A stretch of 64,000 nt of DNA from Collinsella aerofaciens (GCF_028206795.1 NZ_JAQLFJ010000012.1:16901-80900), one strand, 5' to 3'; positions 36,810 through 47,904 are shown, counted from the first letter of the stretch. Made by a program: numbers and translations. The notes: a model not told the origin generated them from the letters alone.

Positions 36810-36831
36810 CCCCCATCACCATGGCTGGGGG
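36810..36831. terminator. Weak hairpin downstream of the DegV gene
   Basis: CCCCCA and TGGGGG pair across a 10-nt loop. It lies between the DegV-family gene and pflA, both on the minus strand. Confidence 0.4.
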
Positions 36832-36873
36832 CTACGTCGAGATGTCAGGCTGAAGAACGCTCGCCTGCGGCCT

Positions 36874-37728
36874 TTACGCCTTAAGCGTGAGCACCGCACC
36901 GAAGGCGGTCGGGCCGCAATGGCTCGAGATGACGCCGCCGACCTGAGTCCAGGTAACGTCCTTAAAGCCCAGATCATGCGCATAGACCTCCATGTCATCG
37001 CGCAGCTCCTGGGAAAGGCCCACCGAATACGCCAGGCCAATGTGCGAGTAGTCAATCTCGCCCTTCGCAACCATGTGGTCAATAAAGGCGCGGGCGCACT
37101 TGAGCATAGAGCCGCGGAACTTCTTGGTCGCCACGAACTTGCCGCCCGTCACCTCAATGCAGGGCTTAATCTTGAGCAGATGGGCGCCAAGGAATGCGAC
37201 GTTGGACAAGCGACCGCCCGCCTTAAGAAAGGCAAGATCGGTAGGAACAAAGCCCAGCAGCACGCGGTCCATGACGGAATTCGTAAATGCAAAGATCTCG
37301 TCGACGGTGGCATCGGGGTGAGCCTCGATGTATTTGGCGGTCTCGACGACAACGAGCGACTGGCCTACCGAGACAAAGCGCGTGTCCATAGAGAACACGT
37401 AGTCGCGACCCTTGGCGGCGATCTTCGATGATTGATGCGAGCAGGTCGTGGCCTCGGAATACGCGAGATGCAGAATAGTCGCATCGGGCTGCTCAGCGTG
37501 AATGCGGTCGTACACGTGAGCAAAATCCGCAGGCGCGCAGCCGCTGGTCTTGGGCATCACGCTAAACTCGTTGCAGCGCGAATAAATCTCGAGCGGATCG
37601 ATCGAGCCGTCCTCGACGGTCTCGTCACCAATCGTGACATGCATGGGCACGCGCACGATGCCGTAGCGCTCGCAGAGCTCCGGCGTCACATCCGACCCAG
37701 ACTCAACCACGATTACGTACTTGCCCAT
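36874..37728 (-). CDS. DegV family fatty-acid-binding protein
   Basis: A 284-residue FakB/DegV-type protein that binds a fatty acid, normally for phosphorylation by FakA. Family marks are VVESGSDVTPEL at the start, MPKTSGCAPADF, and the C-terminal SHCGPTAFG acyl/phosphate site. The ATG at 37728 matches the usual family N-terminus; longer in-frame starts exist but look non-coding. No fakA is adjacent. The 276 bp upstream (37729-38004) hold nothing I can assign. Confidence 0.88.
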   Translation of the reverse strand: MGKYVIVVESGSDVTPELCERYGIVRVPMHVTIGDETVEDGSIDPLEIYSRCNEFSVMPKTSGCAPADFAHVYDRIHAEQPDATILHLAYSEATTCSHQSSKIAAKGRDYVFSMDTRFVSVGQSLVVVETAKYIEAHPDATVDEIFAFTNSVMDRVLLGFVPTDLAFLKAGGRLSNVAFLGAHLLKIKPCIEVTGGKFVATKKFRGSMLKCARAFIDHMVAKGEIDYSHIGLAYSVGLSQELRDDMEVYAHDLGFKDVTWTQVGGVISSHCGPTAFGAVLTLKA

Positions 37729-38004
37729 TATTATCACGACCCATCTCGACATTGGCTTTTCAATACATGGCACGCGCCGCCGCACTGTTGCACAACGGCG
37801 TCCAAGCGCCAAAGAGACGCCGCCCCTTGCACACAACAAAGGACAGCGTCTCCCTGGAAAACTCCGTGCTTATCTAGGATTCCACACGGTTTATTAAGGA
37901 GGGTTACTTATTCCACAAACGGTCGCTATATGCGGTAAGCGGTAGTTGGCCGCGACAACTGCGACACATTCCGTCCAGCAAATCCAATCGTGCTCCACGC
38001 ACGG

Positions 38005-39447
38005 TTAATGCACGAGGCGGTAGAAATTCATCGATGCCGCACCCTCGGCGTGCAGCTCCATCGCCGGAACCGCCGGCGAATAGGTACGGCTCGTAAGTGC
38101 CGCCTCGCCGCCATTTGCAAAAATCTCGACCATCGTAGTGTCCGAAAGCACGCGCAGGTCGCGAAGCTCGCTGAGCTCGATCAACCTCTGGTCGCGCCCA
38201 TAGCCTTCGTCACCCATGTCGAGGGTAAGCATCCCGTCTGCATAGCGCACAAAGACACCCTTGCGGATTTCGAGCTCGATCACCTGGGCGCCCTCACAGG
38301 AAACCACAAGATCAAACAGGCGGCCCGGCTCCTCAACGGTTTCACCGCCTGTCGCGCAAACGCAGTCGCCGCGCATCCTCTCAATCTCGTGCACCGGCTG
38401 CTGACAGAGCTTACCATCGCGCATGCTCAGTTTTCTCGGCACCGTCAACGCGCACTGCCACCCGCGTGCCACCGTCGGGCTTTTTGCCGTCGCATCGGGG
38501 CAACCCGACCACCCGATCATCAAACGCCGACCCGCAGCATCCTCAAAAGACTGCGGTGCGTAGAAATCAAAGCCGGCATCGACCATCGGGGGCATGCCCT
38601 GCCCGGCGATCTTAAAACTCGGCGCCTCCCAATCGGCCTCGATGGGAAACCACACGCACTGGTGCGGATTGCGGTAACGCCATCCATCGGCGGACACACC
38701 CTGCGGACAGCAAACGAGAATAAGCTCACCATCGAGCTCAAACAGATCGGGGCACTCCCACATAAAGCCAAACTTCTCGCCCAACTCAATGCGCGTCGCA
38801 TAGCTCCAGTCCTCTAGATTGCTCGAGGTATAGACAAGCACGCAGCCGCGGTCGTCTTTCGTACGAGCGCCCAGAACCATGTAGTAGATACCATCGTGTT
38901 CAAGGATTTTGGGATCACGCACGTGCGTACCGATATCGTCGGGGTAATCGACCGGCCCAACAGCTATGCGCTTCTCGCCCAATTCGTCGGGGTTCTCGGC
39001 AACCACATGAATCTGGTTTTGCTCACGGCCCGTCAACACGTAGTCGTAATCATCGCGGTCAAAATGCTTGACGTTGCCGGTATAGAAGTAGTGAATCTTG
39101 CCGTCGTGTACAAAGGCAGAACCAGAATACGCTCCGCTCGAATCCAAATCGGAATCGGGGAACAGCACAGGGCCGCGATTCTCGTACGTCACAAAATCCT
39201 TTGTTGTCAGATGATTCCAAAGCACTGGACCGCCATGCGCAGCATCGAATGGATCGTATTGGTGATAGATGTGATACGTATCACCGATCTGCACCAAACC
39301 GTTGGGGTCGTTGAGCCAGCCAAGCTCAGGCTCCACATGGAACAGGAGCCTATCGGGGTCGGACGCGATGCGACCCGCCGTCTCATCCTGTCCGGCACGC
39401 CACTGCTCATAGTCCGCGCGTGTCACCTTATTTTTTTGATTAAACAT
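38005..39447 (-). CDS. Glycoside hydrolase family 32 (sucrose-6-phosphate hydrolase-like)
   Basis: A 480-residue beta-fructosidase. The nucleophile motif WLNDPNG (Asp47) is at 44-50, RDPKIL near 155 and the acid/base Glu in WECPDLF near 217, followed by a C-terminal beta-sandwich. With a PTS transporter upstream it probably cleaves phosphorylated sucrose in the cytoplasm. It is the third gene of the LacI-controlled operon and follows an intercistronic hairpin. Confidence 0.92.
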   Translation of the reverse strand: MFNQKNKVTRADYEQWRAGQDETAGRIASDPDRLLFHVEPELGWLNDPNGLVQIGDTYHIYHQYDPFDAAHGGPVLWNHLTTKDFVTYENRGPVLFPDSDLDSSGAYSGSAFVHDGKIHYFYTGNVKHFDRDDYDYVLTGREQNQIHVVAENPDELGEKRIAVGPVDYPDDIGTHVRDPKILEHDGIYYMVLGARTKDDRGCVLVYTSSNLEDWSYATRIELGEKFGFMWECPDLFELDGELILVCCPQGVSADGWRYRNPHQCVWFPIEADWEAPSFKIAGQGMPPMVDAGFDFYAPQSFEDAAGRRLMIGWSGCPDATAKSPTVARGWQCALTVPRKLSMRDGKLCQQPVHEIERMRGDCVCATGGETVEEPGRLFDLVVSCEGAQVIELEIRKGVFVRYADGMLTLDMGDEGYGRDQRLIELSELRDLRVLSDTTMVEIFANGGEAALTSRTYSPAVPAMELHAEGAASMNFYRLVH

Positions 39448-39469
39448 CGCCGTTGACTTTCTCGTCTAT

Positions 39470-39511
39470 GGGGAAGGACGCTCGACTCACACGAGTCGAA
39501 CGCCCTTCCCC
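39470..39511 (-). terminator. Intercistronic hairpin between the PTS and GH32 genes
   Basis: GGGGAAGGGCG-type arms pair around an inner GACTC/GAGTC stem. Partial termination or mRNA stabilisation is likely within this operon. Confidence 0.6.
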
Positions 39512-39548
39512 AAATGGACTTATCCTCAGATTACGCTGAACGGCTCAA

Positions 39549-41000
39549 CTAGAAGCTGACATCAAAGCCAGCACCAGCGCCCTCTTCATCAGTGGTCGGC
39601 ACGCCCTTTGCCTTGTTGTAGGCAAAGATCAAGACGATCGGCACGATAAAGGCGATGAGATTGCCAGCCACATACCACACGAGCGTCTCGGGCGTGACGA
39701 TGAGCAGGCCAAGCACGCCGGTCAGACCCTGACCGATGGCGCGCACCTCAAAGAGCTTCACGAAGGCACCGCCGCAGCCTGCACCGATGCAAGCGCAGAT
39801 GAACGGGATGATCGAGTAGCGCATGTTTGCAGCAAAGATTGCGGGCTCGGAGATACCGACCAGCGTCGGGATAAAGGACGACATGCAGATGTTGCGCTCT
39901 TTGGAATGCTTCTTGTGAATGAGGTACATGCCGATGGCGCCGCCGCCCTGGGCGATGATGGAAACCGACCAGATGGCCTGGATGTAGTTGAAGCCAGTCG
40001 TGGCAACGAGGTTTGCCTCGATACCCTGGATGAACTGATGCGTACCGGTAACGACGAGCGGCTGCAGGAATGCGGCAAAGACAAAGGCACCGAAGACGCC
40101 CATCCTGTTGTACAGGATATCGATTACGCCGGCGAGGACGTCGCCGATCAGGTTGCCGAGCGGGCCGAACACGGTGAACAGGGCGACGTTAGCAAGAATC
40201 AGGGTAACGGTCGGGACAAAGACGAACGAAACGACCTCGGGGATGTACTTCTGGGCAATCTTCTCGACCTTGGCCATAAACCAGGCAGTCAGGATTGCAG
40301 GGAACACGCCGCCCTGGAAAGCAACCATGGGAATGGAGAGCGGACCGAAGTTCCAGTACTCAGCACCCGTCGGGTCCATAACGAACGTGTTACGGTTCAT
40401 AAGGCTCGGGTGAACCATGACGATACCGACGAGGATGCCCAGGATCGGGTTACCGCCAAAACGCTTGACCGCGCTGTACATAACCAGGACAGGTAGGTAG
40501 TCGAAGGTGGTGGCGATAATGGCAAAGAAGCTTGCGAGGTTCTTGAGGAACTCGCTGTGATCGGCGAGGCTGCCCTCCATGCCAAAGAGGCCGTTGGCAA
40601 CGATCAGCGACTTAAGGCCGATGATGATAGCAGCGCCGACGAAAGCGGGAATGATGGGGATAAAGATGTCCGAGAATACCTTGAGGACCGAGAAGAACTT
40701 GCCCTTCTTGTCCGCCTCGGCGCCCTTGACCTCGGAAGCGCTGATCTCCTTAACGCCCGTCAGAGCCATAAACTCATCGTAAACCTTGTTGACGGTACCG
40801 GTACCGAAGATGATCATGAGCTGGCCGCTGTTGTACAGCACGCCCTTGACGCCATCGATGTTCTCGAGCTCGGCCTTGTTGTACTTGCTCGTATCCTTGA
40901 GCACCAGACGCAGACGCGTAACGCAATGCGTGGCGCCCTCGATGTTCTCCAGACCGCCGACGTTATCGACGACTTGCTGAGACACTACTTTGTAGTCCAT
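39549..41000 (-). CDS. PTS sugar transporter subunit IIBC (sucrose/beta-glucoside family)
   Basis: Imports and phosphorylates a sugar, probably sucrose given the two GH32 neighbours. The 483-residue protein has a IIB domain with phospho-Cys26 in THCVTRLRL and a IIC membrane domain from about residue 105 with about ten helices (GTHQFIQ substrate loop). No IIA domain is fused, so a IIA from elsewhere in the cell must donate phosphate. ATG 41000 has GAGAGGAAC upstream. Confidence 0.92.
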   Translation of the reverse strand: MDYKVVSQQVVDNVGGLENIEGATHCVTRLRLVLKDTSKYNKAELENIDGVKGVLYNSGQLMIIFGTGTVNKVYDEFMALTGVKEISASEVKGAEADKKGKFFSVLKVFSDIFIPIIPAFVGAAIIIGLKSLIVANGLFGMEGSLADHSEFLKNLASFFAIIATTFDYLPVLVMYSAVKRFGGNPILGILVGIVMVHPSLMNRNTFVMDPTGAEYWNFGPLSIPMVAFQGGVFPAILTAWFMAKVEKIAQKYIPEVVSFVFVPTVTLILANVALFTVFGPLGNLIGDVLAGVIDILYNRMGVFGAFVFAAFLQPLVVTGTHQFIQGIEANLVATTGFNYIQAIWSVSIIAQGGGAIGMYLIHKKHSKERNICMSSFIPTLVGISEPAIFAANMRYSIIPFICACIGAGCGGAFVKLFEVRAIGQGLTGVLGLLIVTPETLVWYVAGNLIAFIVPIVLIFAYNKAKGVPTTDEEGAGAGFDVSF

Positions 41001-41045
41001 GTTCCTCTCCATTCCTTTACGAAAGCATAAGACGTTTTGATGCCA

Positions 41046-42428
41046 TTACAGAGACGCGATCGTTGCATTTGCGCACTTAAGCGTACCGTCGGTGACCGTC
41101 AGCGCCACACCCTGGCCCTGCTTATTGCAGAATCGAGCGTTAAGCGCAACATCATCGACAAAGATGGTCGCGATGTCGTCGTCGACGACCAGGCGCACAT
41201 GATGAGTGCCCTCGCCCTTAAAGAACAACGGACGCTCGAGGCCCATGTTGTTGACCTGGAACCACGGATACTGGGGGGCCGCCGTAAACTCGAGCTTGCC
41301 CTCACGCAGGTTGGCGCGGAACTCATAGGCAAGACCGGACTCGGCGTCCTCGGCAAGCTTCACCGAGAAGCCGGCAGCGTCACCGGCGAGCTCGATGTCG
41401 GCATCGAGCATATAGGTGGAGCCGGCATCCGCGGCGAGCACCTGCTCGACCTTGCCCGACTCGCAGGAGAGCTCAAAGGCCTCGACTGCCTTAGCCTCGC
41501 CAAAGGCGCCAAGCATGCTATCAGGAAGCTTGGTGCCGAGCGTTCCGTCGGCACGCTGAACGATCTCGAGGGGCATAAAGGTGCCACCCCACAGGTAAGA
41601 GCTGGGGTCGCCGCCCTCGTCACGCGTAGGAACCCAACCAAAGAGAACGCGGCGCTCGCCGTCAAATGCGGTACGCGCGGCATAGTACGCGCGGCCATCG
41701 AAGGAATCGTCCGCAGGAGTGATCCAAGGACCGTTGATAGAGCGAGACATGCGGTAACGGGTCTTGTTGCCATCACTGTACTCGGAGAACACCAGATACC
41801 ACCAGTCGCCCATCTTAAAGAGATCAGGCATCTCGAACATGGTGTACAGGCCCGGATTCCACCAGTCGCCCTGGAACTCCCAGGTATCCAGGTCCTTGGA
41901 GGTGAACTTGACCAGACGACCGGTCATCAGACGCTTGTCCTCGCCCACACGCGTGCCGAGGATGAGCATGTACTCTTCGTTCTCCTCATCCCAAAGCACA
42001 AAGGGATCGCGCCAGTTGCGGTCATCGTAACCCTCCTGGGGCGGAAGCAGCGTCTCGGCGATGTTCTTCTCCCACTTGACGGCGTCGTCACTCGTTGCGT
42101 GAAGAAGAACCTGCTTCATCAAGCGTGCCTTGACCTTATCGCGATTGCAACCAGTGTAGAGCGCATGGTACTTGTCGCCCACCTTAAACACCGTGCCGGC
42201 ATAAACATACTGGTCGACTTCCTCGTCGCCGCCACGCTCAAGGCTCTCGCCAAAGTCTTTGTAATTGACGAAGTCCTTGGTTGTCGCGAGTGCCCAGCCA
42301 AACGGCTCTCCGAAAGGTCCGGGGTTTCGCGTGTCACGCTGATGATAGAGATAGAACGTGCCGTCCTCGCCGTACGGCATGATGTCGCCTACCCAAATTC
42401 CCTCAGGCTGGTAATACACCTTGTGCAT
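41046..42428 (-). CDS. Atypical GH32-like glycoside hydrolase
   Basis: First gene of the operon, 460 residues, with a five-bladed propeller pattern and C-terminal sandwich. The canonical NDPNG nucleophile motif is replaced by IWVGDIMPYG (candidate nucleophile Asp15). RDPFVL (140-145) and FEMPDLF (Glu199) keep the other two catalytic carboxylates. The unusual first blade suggests a different fructan, fructosyl disaccharide or related substrate. AAAGGAAG precedes the start. No signal peptide is seen, so it acts inside the cell. Confidence 0.83.
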   Translation of the reverse strand: MHKVYYQPEGIWVGDIMPYGEDGTFYLYHQRDTRNPGPFGEPFGWALATTKDFVNYKDFGESLERGGDEEVDQYVYAGTVFKVGDKYHALYTGCNRDKVKARLMKQVLLHATSDDAVKWEKNIAETLLPPQEGYDDRNWRDPFVLWDEENEEYMLILGTRVGEDKRLMTGRLVKFTSKDLDTWEFQGDWWNPGLYTMFEMPDLFKMGDWWYLVFSEYSDGNKTRYRMSRSINGPWITPADDSFDGRAYYAARTAFDGERRVLFGWVPTRDEGGDPSSYLWGGTFMPLEIVQRADGTLGTKLPDSMLGAFGEAKAVEAFELSCESGKVEQVLAADAGSTYMLDADIELAGDAAGFSVKLAEDAESGLAYEFRANLREGKLEFTAAPQYPWFQVNNMGLERPLFFKGEGTHHVRLVVDDDIATIFVDDVALNARFCNKQGQGVALTVTDGTLKCANATIASL

Positions 42429-42471
42429 CCGAGACTTCCTTTCTCACGAGATACTAACTCGGTACAACTGC

Positions 42472-42500
42472 AAGATATGTCAATCGTTTTCATATGTCAA
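42472..42500 (-). promoter_or_regulatory. Promoter of the GH32-PTS-GH32 operon
   Basis: On the minus strand TTGACA (42500-42495) and TATCTT (42477-42472) are 17 bp apart, 44 bp upstream of the first GH32 start. Two operator-like palindromes overlap it. Confidence 0.75.
42478..42492. promoter_or_regulatory. LacI-type operator O1
   Basis: TGTCAATCGTTTTCA, an imperfect palindrome centred on CG, lies in the promoter spacer. It matches the site at 42495 at 14 of 15 positions. Confidence 0.7.
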
Positions 42501-42509
42501 ACGTTTTCA
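42495..42509. promoter_or_regulatory. LacI-type operator O2
   Basis: TGTCAAACGTTTTCA covers the -35 box. Its start is 17 bp from that of O1. A bound repressor would block polymerase. Confidence 0.72.
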
Positions 42510-42541
42510 CACCAATACGTCTTTTCGCAGTTCCAGTCGTC

Positions 42542-42556
42542 GGCAAACGGTTGACA
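42542..42556. promoter_or_regulatory. LacI-type operator-like site O3
   Basis: GGCAAACGGTTGACA is a weaker inverse-orientation match to the same palindrome, between the repressor gene and the promoter. Confidence 0.45.
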
Positions 42557-42612
42557 TATGCCGGCGAACGGTCATCAGAGGTGTTTGAGGAATTCTTTTG
42601 GCACGGGATGAA

Positions 42613-43623
42613 CTACGCGGTTTTACCCTCAATGAGTTCAACGGGGAGCTTGATATTCGATTCGGGCTTTTCGCCGTTAATAAGAGCAATGATGGATTGC
42701 GCCGCGAGCTCTCCGATGCGATCGATATCTTGGCGTACGGTTGTTAAGTCAGGCATAAACGTCATAGTGCGGCGGGCACCATCCGCGCCCACGACCTTAA
42801 TATCGCCCGGAGCGCTCAAGCCGCGCTGCTTCATCACGTTAAGACAGATAGCCGCCATCGTGTCGTCTCCCGCAAAGATGCCGTCAATATCGGGGTTCTC
42901 ATCGAGGATCTTCGCAACGACCGCGCTCTTTTCGTCGTCGGGCTTAACGAACTCGACCTCACGGACAAGCGCGGGCAAACCGGCCTGCTCAACAACATCG
43001 AGGTAGGCATCGGTACGCTTATTGGCAGGCATGCGCATGCGGCTATTGCTGCGCAGGCACAGGATGCGCGAACACCCGTCATCGATCAGGCGACGCGTGG
43101 CAAGTTCGCCGATACTATAGCTGTCGCTCGCAATCTGAACAGAGGCCTCGCCAAGGTCGCAGTCGATACCAACCAGACTCAAACCCATCTCGGCATACGC
43201 CTCGGCACCGATATTAAGCGAGTTGACAATGACGCCATCAACCATATTGCGCCGAAGCATATCGATATAAGAACGCTCAAGATCAGGTCGATTGGCACTA
43301 TTGCACAGCAGCATCTTAAAACCGTTTTCGGCCAGGGTACGCTCAACGGCTTGAACCGCTTGTGCATGAAACGGGCTGCTGACATAGGGGACGATCATAC
43401 CTATTAGATTCAGGCGACCGTTGAGCATGGCACGGGCGATATCGTTGGGCGTATAGTTGATGCGCTTCATCGCGGCATGGACCTTATCGCGGGTCTCTTG
43501 GCTAATATAGCCGCGATTATTAAGCACGCGAGATACCGTAGTAGGCGAAACCCCCGCCACCGCTGCAACTTCCTTGATGCCAGGCTTAGCTGAATCCTTA
43601 GAACGAGCGCCCTCGCGAGCCAT
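42613..43623 (-). CDS. LacI-family transcriptional repressor of the sucrose-type operon
   Basis: A 336-residue repressor. The helix-turn-helix is at about 15-36 (IKEVAAVAGVSPTTVSRVLNN), with the hinge helix at IARAMLNG. A periplasmic-binding-protein-like sugar domain follows. It lies just upstream of the operon on the same strand, and matching palindromes occur both at the operon promoter and in its own leader. ATG 43623 has GGGGGAGG five bases upstream. The inducer is probably a sucrose-derived sugar, which is inference. Confidence 0.92.
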   Translation of the reverse strand: MAREGARSKDSAKPGIKEVAAVAGVSPTTVSRVLNNRGYISQETRDKVHAAMKRINYTPNDIARAMLNGRLNLIGMIVPYVSSPFHAQAVQAVERTLAENGFKMLLCNSANRPDLERSYIDMLRRNMVDGVIVNSLNIGAEAYAEMGLSLVGIDCDLGEASVQIASDSYSIGELATRRLIDDGCSRILCLRSNSRMRMPANKRTDAYLDVVEQAGLPALVREVEFVKPDDEKSAVVAKILDENPDIDGIFAGDDTMAAICLNVMKQRGLSAPGDIKVVGADGARRTMTFMPDLTTVRQDIDRIGELAAQSIIALINGEKPESNIKLPVELIEGKTA

Positions 43624-43643
43624 AGCAACCTCCCCCATCAACA

Positions 43644-43658
43644 TGTCATACGTTTACA
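43644..43658. promoter_or_regulatory. LacI-type operator in the repressor leader
   Basis: TGTCATACGTTTACA fits the same palindrome and lies about 20 bp upstream of the repressor start, suggesting autoregulation. The 303-bp gap 43624-43926 also holds nested element 5. Confidence 0.6.
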
Positions 43659-43776
43659 TACGAACAAAGCATACCCCAACAACAGCGGGAAGACGGTAAC
43701 AGCACAAGTAAGTAAACGACTCATCCAAATAATTAGGAGAGTTCCGCCTAAAGGGTGACTCCAAAGGACCCCACAT

Positions 43777-43899
43777 GGCCGGTTTTGGGTTATTTTCCAA
43801 AACATCCCGCAGGACGCAAAGAGGCTCCGCCGCGCAACGCGCGCAGCGGAGCCTCTTTGCATGTCCGAGGACGTTTTGGGAAATAACCCAAAACCGGCC
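43777..43899 (-). repeat. Nested 3'-end element 5 (after grcA)
   Basis: A 27-nt outer stem with one mismatch (43777-43803 and 43873-43899) surrounds a GCAAAGAGGCTCCGC inner stem. Minus-strand joints are CGTCCTCGGACATG and TCCTGCGGGATG. It begins 27 nt after the grcA stop, same orientation. Confidence 0.88.
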
Positions 43900-43926
43900 C
43901 CAGTAATCCTACAGGAGTTGAACCCT

Positions 43927-44178
43927 TTAGAACTTGTCGTGGAAGGTACGCGCAATGACCTCGTCCTGCTGCTCCTTGGTGAGCGTGTGGAAGTTCACGG
44001 CATAGCCGGAAACGCGGATGGTCAGCTGCGGGTACTTCTCGGGGTGAGCCTGAGCGTCGAGCAGCGTCTCACGGTTGAAGACGTTGATGTTCAGGTGGTG
44101 GCCACCCTTCTCAGCGTAAGCGTCGAGCATGTGGACCAGGTTATCGGCCTGAGTCTCGGAAACTTCAGAAACCTTCAT
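43927..44178 (-). CDS. grcA: Glycyl-radical subunit of pyruvate formate-lyase (GrcA-like)
   Basis: An 83-residue protein equivalent to the C-terminal tail of ordinary PflB. The radical glycine is Gly58 in RVSGYAV, preceded by [16 protein letters not shown] and PEKYPQLTI. In E. coli a similar protein (YfiD) is a spare part for damaged PFL. Here the adjacent large subunit has no glycyl-radical tail at all, so this protein is probably an obligatory part of the enzyme. AAGGAG precedes the ATG. It lies 85 bp downstream of pflB, with two hairpins in between. Confidence 0.9.
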   Translation of the reverse strand: MKVSEVSETQADNLVHMLDAYAEKGGHHLNINVFNRETLLDAQAHPEKYPQLTIRVSGYAVNFHTLTKEQQDEVIARTFHDKF

Positions 44179-44198
44179 AATGTGTCTCCTTCGATTAA

Positions 44199-44222
44199 TA
44201 GGCGCCGGCCGAAACCGGCGCG
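44199..44222 (-). terminator. GC hairpin between pflB and grcA
   Basis: GCGCCGGTTTCGGCCGGCGC forms a strong stem just before the grcA ribosome site. It may modulate the ratio or stability of the two pieces. Confidence 0.55.
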
Positions 44223-44238
44223 CTAATCAGTAATCGTT

Positions 44239-44262
44239 ATTGTTAGTATAGCACTAACAATA
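44239..44262 (-). terminator. AT hairpin right after pflB
   Basis: TATTGTTAGT and ACTAACAATA form a perfect 10-bp stem with a 4-nt loop, one base after the pflB stop. Confidence 0.5.
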
Positions 44263-44263
44263 G

Positions 44264-46315
<2,052 letters not shown>

Positions 46316-46545
46316 TGTGTAACCACGCTCCTAGTTACGTGTAATGCGGCGCTCTCTCACACCGCTGCTTATTGAATTCTTGAATTTTCGGTTTGCACTA
46401 CCGGCTTCTTCCGTTCTTCATCACACGTTGGTGCAGGGAAAAACGTTTGTCCACCTTGGAACTGCAACCCAAAACCCAAGATTTCACCCGTTTGAGAAGG
46501 ATAACATAGCGACCCTCTCCATCTGGGCTGTTATATGTTTCTTTT

Positions 46546-46572
46546 TTTATATCATAAGGGCGTTTTTTACAA
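46546..46572 (-). promoter_or_regulatory. Candidate pflB promoter
   Basis: On the minus strand TTGTAA (46572-46567) and TATAAA (46551-46546) are 15 bp apart within an AT-rich tract. The resulting leader of about 230 nt is long. No gene is supported in the 467-bp stretch 46316-46782. Confidence 0.45.
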
Positions 46573-46711
46573 ACCCGCAGGAAATGCGAGCGCGAACAAC
46601 TACCGTTCACCGATTTGTATGTTATTTTTCCTTGCCTTTGTACGACGTTCGCTCTAGCTGTTATGCCAGCTTTAGCAGGGTAAAGTGTCACAGAGACCCT
46701 ACAGAAACTGC

Positions 46712-46743
46712 AGGGCGGCCACAGGATCCCCCGTGGCCGCCCT
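46712..46743 (-). terminator. Terminator after kdgT
   Basis: AGGGCGGCCAC and GTGGCCGCCCT form an 11-bp stem about 40 nt past the kdgT stop. Confidence 0.7.
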
Positions 46744-46782
46744 ATGGCGTGACTAGTTTTTAGCTTTGATTGTCGCTTGGCA

Positions 46783-47796
46783 TTAGGCGGCTGCGGAGGC
46801 CTTGTCGGTCGTTGCCTTGCTGTGACCCTGGCCCTCAAAATGCTTGTAGCACCAGCTGGTGACCAGCGGGGTCAAAATAGCCGTCACGATTGCGCAGGCA
46901 GCAACCTGTGCCGTAGCCGTCGCGAGCACGGCGCCGCCGTACATGGCCCCGTTGACGCTTGCCATGGCAGCAGGCGTGGCCACATTGGCTCCGGCGCAGC
47001 TCGAAATGGCCGCACCTGCGACACCCGTACCGCCCGTGAGCTTATCGACCGCGATGACGGGAATTGCAAAGATCACCGAGCAGATCACGCCGAGCAGAAT
47101 ACCGGGAAGACCGCCATTAATGAGCTGGCCAAAGGTCATGGTCGAGCCCATGGCAAAGAAGACGAGCACGATGACGGCGGAAAGTGCCGGCGCCATCATC
47201 TTCTTAAAGCTGGGGAAGAGGTTGCCCAGAATAATGCCGACAACGATCGGCAGGATGGCGCCCACGAGCGACCAGCCGATCGGAGCCTGGCCGGCAGCGC
47301 CGAGCACGATCATCGTGACCGGAGGGCCGACAACCAGCGTGGTGATGGCGACAGCGCCACGCTCGGCCTCATTGCCCATGGTGCCCATCAGACCAGCGTA
47401 CATAGCGTTGTTGGCGCCGGTGCAAGCCGCCAGCATCACCATGGCAGAGATGCCAAACAGGTTGTCGTTGAACACATAAAGGATGAGCAGCGACACGGCA
47501 ACGACCACGATTTGCTTGACGGCGATGATGATGGCACCGCGGGCAGCGGCGGCAGGAGCACTCTTAAACGAAATCGTCGTACCGACGATAAGCAAAAAAG
47601 CGCCCACGAGCGGGCCTGCACCCTGCTGGGTCATGCCAAGCGTAAAGCTGCCGAGCGTTTTGAACAGGTCAGGGAACAGCGTGTTGAGCAGGCAGCCCAA
47701 CAAAAGCGGCACCAAAATATTGGCACCCGGGATGGAGGACATCTTAAAGAACGGCTCCTTTGCCGCCGGCGCCTCCACCGCAGTCGATTCACTCAT
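46783..47796 (-). CDS. kdgT: 2-keto-3-deoxygluconate permease
   Basis: A 337-residue KdgT-family transporter with about ten hydrophobic helices, expected to carry 2-keto-3-deoxygluconate, a pectin and hexuronate breakdown product. Visible features are IPGANILVPLLLGCLLNTLFP at the first helix, ACTGANNAMYAGLMG in the middle, and SSCAGANVATPAAMA late in the protein. AAAGGAGATATAT precedes ATG 47796. It lies downstream of a dehydrogenase gene with a hairpin between them. No KDG kinase or aldolase is in the window. Confidence 0.88.
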   Translation of the reverse strand: MSESTAVEAPAAKEPFFKMSSIPGANILVPLLLGCLLNTLFPDLFKTLGSFTLGMTQQGAGPLVGAFLLIVGTTISFKSAPAAAARGAIIIAVKQIVVVAVSLLILYVFNDNLFGISAMVMLAACTGANNAMYAGLMGTMGNEAERGAVAITTLVVGPPVTMIVLGAAGQAPIGWSLVGAILPIVVGIILGNLFPSFKKMMAPALSAVIVLVFFAMGSTMTFGQLINGGLPGILLGVICSVIFAIPVIAVDKLTGGTGVAGAAISSCAGANVATPAAMASVNGAMYGGAVLATATAQVAACAIVTAILTPLVTSWCYKHFEGQGHSKATTDKASAAA

Positions 47797-47853
47797 ATAT
47801 ATCTCCTTTGGATGCATGCGATTCGTAGCCGCACGCGCCTATATCAGAAAGAA

Positions 47854-47885
47854 GGCGACGGTCCCGAGTCGCAGGAGCCGTCGCC
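47854..47885 (-). terminator. Hairpin between the SDR gene and kdgT
   Basis: GGCGACGG and CCGTCGCC pair with an inner GGTCC-type bulge. It lies in the 108-bp gap of a probable two-gene unit. Confidence 0.55.
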
Positions 47886-47904
47886 GAACAATCGTCGTGG
47901 GGTA

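Noticed and set aside
37729-38004. A small gene after the AAGGAGGG sequence near 37898
   Set aside because: The ribosome-like sequence is not followed by a usable start codon with an open frame of meaningful length.
41037-42554. A 505-codon plus-strand frame antisense to the first GH32 gene
   Set aside because: The same antisense artefact; the minus strand carries conserved GH32 residues, ribosome site, promoter and operators.
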